From an uncultured Verrucomicrobiota bacterium (GTDB lineage Bacteria; Verrucomicrobiota; Verrucomicrobiia; Limisphaerales; UBA1096), in contig CAJWPV010000027.1 in assembly GCA_913045395.1 (NCBI GenBank), positions 1-9,722 on the forward strand: 9,722 nucleotides of DNA, in the 5' to 3' direction. A program made the translations under genes and the position numbers. This document shows positions 6,462-9,722 of the stretch, in pieces (the first letter of the stretch is position 1; each line of letters begins with the position of its first letter). The notes under the pieces are model-generated. The model was given only the letters and a program-made list of their open reading frames with translations, was not told where the DNA came from and did not search any database.

Positions 6462-6947
6462 ATGCGTTGCCCGAAGTGCGGTTGTGTTGAAGACAAGGTG
6501 GTCGATTCCCGCTCGTCCAAGGATGGACTGGCTATTCGCCGCCGCCGCCAATGTCTCAAGTGCAGCCAGCGCTACACCACCTACGAGGAGATCGAACGCG
6601 GCAACCTGATGGTGATCAAGGACGGTGGCGCCCGCGAACGATTTTCGCGCGAAAAGCTGGAGTCTGGCATCAAAGTCGCCAGCCAAAAACGCCCGGTCAG
6701 CGCCGACTCCATCGACCAGATGATTCGTGAAGTCGTGAACGAACTGTATGATGAATTTGACGGCGAAGTGCCCTCGAAGGCGATCGGCGGCAAAGTGATG
6801 ACGAAGCTCAAGAAACTGGACGGCGTCGCCTACGTCCGGTTCGCCAGCGTGTATTGGCGTTTCGATGACGCAGCCGAGTTTCTGGAGGCGGTCCAGAAAT
6901 TCGGAACCCGGGATGATACAGCTACGATCCAATTACCTGGTTTTTAG
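6462..6947 (+). CDS. nrdR: Transcriptional repressor NrdR
   Basis: NrdR represses ribonucleotide reductase genes according to the nucleotides bound in its ATP-cone domain. The 161-residue protein has the usual length. The N-terminal zinc ribbon has C3-P-K-C6 and C31-L-K-C34 separated by VVDSR and the basic IRRRRQ stretch, then the family motif SQRYTTYEEIE. The ATP-cone (about 49-139) starts with VIKDGGARERFSREKL and ends with VAYVRFASVYWRF, both characteristic. The ATG at 6462 is fixed by the invariant MRCPKCG start; the in-frame ATG at 6324 would add 46 residues covering the operator region. It is probably autoregulated through the tandem boxes upstream. No ribonucleotide reductase gene is in the window. 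The next gene overlaps its end by 35 nt. Confidence 0.97.
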   Translation: MRCPKCGCVEDKVVDSRSSKDGLAIRRRRQCLKCSQRYTTYEEIERGNLMVIKDGGARERFSREKLESGIKVASQKRPVSADSIDQMIREVVNELYDEFDGEVPSKAIGGKVMTKLKKLDGVAYVRFASVYWRFDDAAEFLEAVQKFGTRDDTATIQLPGF

Positions 6948-7467
6948 GATGCCATCCGGGGAGTTGTGGCCCTGCTCGGCGGAGGACATCACCGAGGAGT
7001 TGCTGGGCGATTCCATCAACCTCATCGAGCCTCAAACCATCCATGAGGCACTCAAGGCGATTGTTCATTACTTCCGCGAGGAACACGAGTACTCCAGCGT
7101 GTCGGTCGATGAATTCTCTTGTGCACTGAGCAAGGTGCTTCAAGGGTTCGGGTTCGACGTGGTGTTCGACGAGGATCCGAGGGTGCATCTTCACATCGAG
7201 AAAACCGACCTGCGCAAACTGGCCACCTTGGCGAACGCCTGCGGTGAGTTGTCGTTCTTCCAGCAACTTCGAAAGGAGGTGCGCTCCATCCTCCGCCGCT
7301 CGCCCAACATCATACAATGCAACGGGCTCAGGGATTGCGTAAAGCAGATCGTCGGCGCGGATCGCTGGTGCAGTCGTTGCCGCCGGATGCACAGGCAAAT
7401 CGTCTCCTACCTCCGCACCTGCCTCGATCAGGATTCGCACAGGGACTGCTCGCTACTCATCAAGTAG
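6913..7467 (+). CDS. Conserved-looking hypothetical protein downstream of nrdR
   Basis: I do not recognise this 184-residue protein. Its predicted character is cytoplasmic, with no signal peptide or membrane helix. The N-terminus looks like a beta hairpin (IQLRSNYLVFRMPSGELWPC, residues 2-21). A helical stretch follows (35-80), then a short strand pair FDVVFDEDPRVHLHI (81-95) and a long basic helical C-terminal half. The C-terminus is cysteine-rich: C136, C142, C153, C156 (WCSRC), C170 and C179, with H160 near the CxxC, so a metal site is possible. The ATG at 6913 overlaps nrdR by 35 nt. An ATG at 6949, one base after the nrdR stop, is the alternative, but it would cut the first strand. Coupling to nrdR suggests a related role in regulation, which is inference only. 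Confidence 0.75.
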   Translation: MIQLRSNYLVFRMPSGELWPCSAEDITEELLGDSINLIEPQTIHEALKAIVHYFREEHEYSSVSVDEFSCALSKVLQGFGFDVVFDEDPRVHLHIEKTDLRKLATLANACGELSFFQQLRKEVRSILRRSPNIIQCNGLRDCVKQIVGADRWCSRCRRMHRQIVSYLRTCLDQDSHRDCSLLIK

Positions 7468-7491
7468 GGTGCTCCGTTTTTGCAGGTCGAG

Positions 7492-8643
7492 ATGACTATC
7501 GAGCAAATCCAGACAGACGAGGCGTTGCGGTTGCGCGAGTTCCCGGTCGCCTGTGACACCGTTTACCTTGCCCATGCAGCCGTCTGCCCGTTGCCCGCCT
7601 GCACCCGTGATGCCATAAAAAACTACGCCGAGGCGTGCACCGGCGGCGATCAGGAGGATTTCATGCCGCCGAACCTGCTGCGCGACACCCGGCAACTCGC
7701 CGCCGGCCTGCTTGGCGCTGAGTTGCGCGAAATCGCGCTGGTCGGACCAACCTCGCTTGGCTTGAGCTTCATCGCGCAGGGCCTGGACTGGCAGCCGGGC
7801 GACAACATCATCGTGCATGGCAACGACTACCCGTCGAACGTCTATCCGTGGATGGCCCTTGCCGAGAAGGGCGTCGAGTTGAAGCTCCTTGAGCCAAACA
7901 AACCGGGGCGGATCGAACCGGAGGATGTGTTCGCACTGATAGACTCGCGCACGCGCATGGCGGCCCTGGCCTCGTGCCATTACGTGTCCGGCTACCGGAT
8001 CGACATCGATGCGATCGGCCGCGAGCTACGCTCGCGCGGTGTTCTATTTTGTGTCGATGGCATCCAGACGATGGGGGTGTTCCCGACACCGGTGGAGCAT
8101 GTCGATTTCCTCGCCGCCGACGCGCACAAGTGGATGCTCGGCCCGTGCGCCTCCGGCATCCTTTACGTGAAGCGCGAGGCGCAGGAACGACTCAAGCCGG
8201 TGGTGCAGGGCTGGCACAACCTGAGTTGCCCGGACTTCATCGCGCAGGAGAGGCTCGACTACAAGCCGGACAGCCGCCGTTATGAGGCCGGCACCGCCAA
8301 CCTGCTGGGTATCGTCGGCCACCACGCCTCGCTGAAAATGCTCAACGCAGTTGGGCTGGACAATATCGCCGACGATCTTCTGGCTAAACGGCGGCGACTC
8401 GTGCCGGGGCTCCTGGCCAAGGGCTATGAGGTAATGCACGCCGACGCGCCTGAGGCTAATACCAGCGGCATCGTCACCTTCAGCAAACCGGGCGAGGACA
8501 TGGCGGCGCTCGCGGAGCAGCTTGGCCAAGCCGGCTTTAAGGTTTCGCTGCGGGTGATGCGCGACGGCTCGAGGCTCATCCGCCTTTCTCCTCACTTTTA
8601 CAATACCTCCGCCGAACTGGAACGTCTCCTCGGGTGTGTTTGA
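7492..8643 (+). CDS. Class V aminotransferase-fold PLP-dependent enzyme
   Basis: The 383-residue protein belongs to the fold-type I, class V aminotransferase group (cysteine desulfurase, isopenicillin N epimerase and kynureninase relatives). Key PLP residues are visible: D189 in CVDGIQTMG with Q192, and the Schiff-base K213 preceded by H212 in ADAHKWMLGP. Other family marks are SLGLSFIAQGL (88-98), RYEAGTAN (263-270) and the C-terminal RLIRLSPHFYNT. The start region FPVACDTVYLAHAAVCPLP matches the usual substrate-side loop. The ATG at 7492 is preferred over a TTG at 7480. It lies 24 nt after the previous gene, so it is probably cotranscribed with nrdR. The substrate cannot be told from sequence. 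No IscU or SufE partner lies nearby, which argues against a standard Fe-S desulfurase. Confidence 0.9.
   Translation: MTIEQIQTDEALRLREFPVACDTVYLAHAAVCPLPACTRDAIKNYAEACTGGDQEDFMPPNLLRDTRQLAAGLLGAELREIALVGPTSLGLSFIAQGLDWQPGDNIIVHGNDYPSNVYPWMALAEKGVELKLLEPNKPGRIEPEDVFALIDSRTRMAALASCHYVSGYRIDIDAIGRELRSRGVLFCVDGIQTMGVFPTPVEHVDFLAADAHKWMLGPCASGILYVKREAQERLKPVVQGWHNLSCPDFIAQERLDYKPDSRRYEAGTANLLGIVGHHASLKMLNAVGLDNIADDLLAKRRRLVPGLLAKGYEVMHADAPEANTSGIVTFSKPGEDMAALAEQLGQAGFKVSLRVMRDGSRLIRLSPHFYNTSAELERLLGCV
8520..8531. repeat. Iterated palindrome CTTGGCCAAG, copy 4 (inside the PLP enzyme gene)
   Basis: GCTTGGCCAAGC, a perfect 12-bp palindrome read as Leu-Gly-Gln on the plus strand. Confidence 0.6.
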
Positions 8644-9722
8644 TCATTCCACCGGGTTTGGGGTGATCTTGGGCACGAGGAAAGGGGCGACAAGGAGTAA
8701 CAGCATGGCACCAATGCCACCGCACATTTGCGGCATCGCCGCATTGTCGAAGTGATCGATCAACCAGCCGGCAACAAACGTCGAGCAGATGCCACCGCCC
8801 AGGCTGGAACTGACCATGGTGGCCAAGCCCTGGCCGGTGGAGCGGAGTTGCGTTGGCACGAGATAGTTAACGCACAGCGGCATGGCCACCAGCGCGCCGA
8901 CCACGTACACGCTGTGCAACAACATCGAGGCGTGCAACACAGTCGGCAGGTCGCCGAAGAATCCGCACGCCAGCCATTTCACCCCACCGGCAGCCAAGCC
9001 TAAGAGCATCAGCAGACGGACCCCGATTCGTCGGCGGATGTGTCCGGCAAGCGCAATCGCAATGATCTCTGGAACCAGCATGATAAGCCAAAGCCACTTG
9101 AGCGTGCCAAGGGTGTTCTCAGGCGCGATCTTCTTGACGAAAACCGGGAACAGGAACATCGGTCCATCGAGCATGAAGTTAACGAGGAACACGTAGAGGA
9201 GAAATCGGAGAAATTTCCGGTCTGCGATCAACAAGCGCCACGCGCCGGGCCGGGCCTGCTCGCGGATGACTTTTTGGTTTGGGATGAGGAACACGACGGC
9301 GGTCGTCAGCAGGATGATCGCGGCGGAACAGGGGAACAGTAAGCCGAGGTCCCCCTCATCCGGCCCGGGGTCAACAGCATCGAGGAAAAATGGAAAGCCA
9401 AAGCAGGTGATGAGGAAGCCGACCGACCCAAACGCCCGCACCCACTCGAAGTGCGAGTTGCTGGACCGGTACAAAAGCCCAAGGCCAAGGGCCATGCCCT
9501 GCGGAATGAGGCTGGTGTAAAACGCCGCGAAGAACATCGAGACCAGCAACAGCGCGGCGTAACTCCTGACGTGCCAAAACGCAACGAATCCAAAAGCCAT
9601 CCCGAGCGTGATGACAACCAGCACGGCCTTGCGGGCGCCGGTGCGGTCGGCCAGGTAGCCCCAGGACGGCTGGCCAACGAGGCCAACCAGGTGAAACACC
9701 CCCATGGCCAGTCCGATCTGCT
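8644..9722 (-). CDS. Major facilitator superfamily transporter (partial, N-terminus beyond the right edge)
   Basis: The frame is open from the window edge to a TGA at 8646-8644, 359 complete codons. The visible part carries roughly ten hydrophobic segments, so it holds most of a 12-helix permease. It begins with QIGLAMGVFHLVGLVGQPSWGY and the MFS motif A loop GYLADRTGARKAVL, which sits between helices 2 and 3, so about the first 50 residues are missing. The ATG at 9705 is therefore internal and not the true start. A hydrophilic central loop (around IPNQKVIREQARPGAWRLL) separates the halves. The type resembles MFS_1-like or nucleoside/sugar proton symporters, but the substrate is unclear. Its stop abuts that of the convergent PLP enzyme gene. 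Confidence 0.88.
   Translation of the reverse strand, partial: QIGLAMGVFHLVGLVGQPSWGYLADRTGARKAVLVVITLGMAFGFVAFWHVRSYAALLLVSMFFAAFYTSLIPQGMALGLGLLYRSSNSHFEWVRAFGSVGFLITCFGFPFFLDAVDPGPDEGDLGLLFPCSAAIILLTTAVVFLIPNQKVIREQARPGAWRLLIADRKFLRFLLYVFLVNFMLDGPMFLFPVFVKKIAPENTLGTLKWLWLIMLVPEIIAIALAGHIRRRIGVRLLMLLGLAAGGVKWLACGFFGDLPTVLHASMLLHSVYVVGALVAMPLCVNYLVPTQLRSTGQGLATMVSSSLGGGICSTFVAGWLIDHFDNAAMPQMCGGIGAMLLLLVAPFLVPKITPNPVE

Noticed and set aside
6448..6466. TTGGCAC followed by TATGC just ahead of nrdR, like a sigma-54 -24/-12 promoter
   Set aside because: The GG and GC dinucleotides are 12 nt apart instead of 10, and the -12 part would fall in the start codon region of nrdR.
7492..8643. Cysteine desulfurase (IscS/SufS) assignment for the PLP enzyme
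   Set aside because: The fold fits, but there is no clear catalytic-cysteine loop and no Fe-S partner gene nearby, so only the superfamily is stated.

Overview
The window reads as a compact, GC-rich bacterial chromosome segment. I infer the phylum Verrucomicrobiota or a relative (moderate confidence). The grounds are the ThuA-like/rhodanese fusion with a signal peptide, the type of sigma-54 activator present, weak or missing Shine-Dalgarno sequences, and very short spacers. There are no RNA genes, insertion sequences, phage genes or CRISPR arrays. No stretch over 300 bases lacks a gene.

Layout, left to right. (1) Positions 1-1252, minus strand: a TAXI-type substrate-binding receptor whose C-terminus runs off the left edge. 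It has an N-terminal membrane segment, a periplasmic binding domain, a second membrane segment and a cytoplasmic charged helix. (2) Positions 1375-2772, plus strand, divergent from it: an NtrC-type response regulator. (3) Positions 6277 down to 2785, minus strand: a four-gene run of ThuA-like/rhodanese fusion, pdxH, ribD and ribE, with gaps of 6, 36 and 1 nt. (4) Positions 6462-8643, plus strand: nrdR, an unrecognised 184-residue protein overlapping its end, and a class V aminotransferase-fold PLP enzyme. (5) Positions 8644-9722, minus strand: an MFS transporter whose N-terminus lies beyond the right edge.

How they may work together. RibD and RibE catalyse steps of riboflavin synthesis. Riboflavin becomes FMN, the cofactor of PdxH, and PdxH makes PLP, the cofactor of the aminotransferase encoded nearby. 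NrdR represses ribonucleotide reductase genes. Ahead of nrdR lie two NrdR-box-like elements 31 bp apart, the spacing known for this regulator, so autoregulation is likely. The TAXI receptor and the NtrC-type regulator share a 122-bp divergent intergenic region and may be functionally linked.

The main unexplained signal is the palindrome CTTGGCCAAG. It occurs four times perfectly (three as GCTTGGCCAAGC) and at least six more times with one mismatch, all inside genes. It looks like a highly iterated palindrome or uptake-type sequence. I see no obvious new defence or mobile system here.
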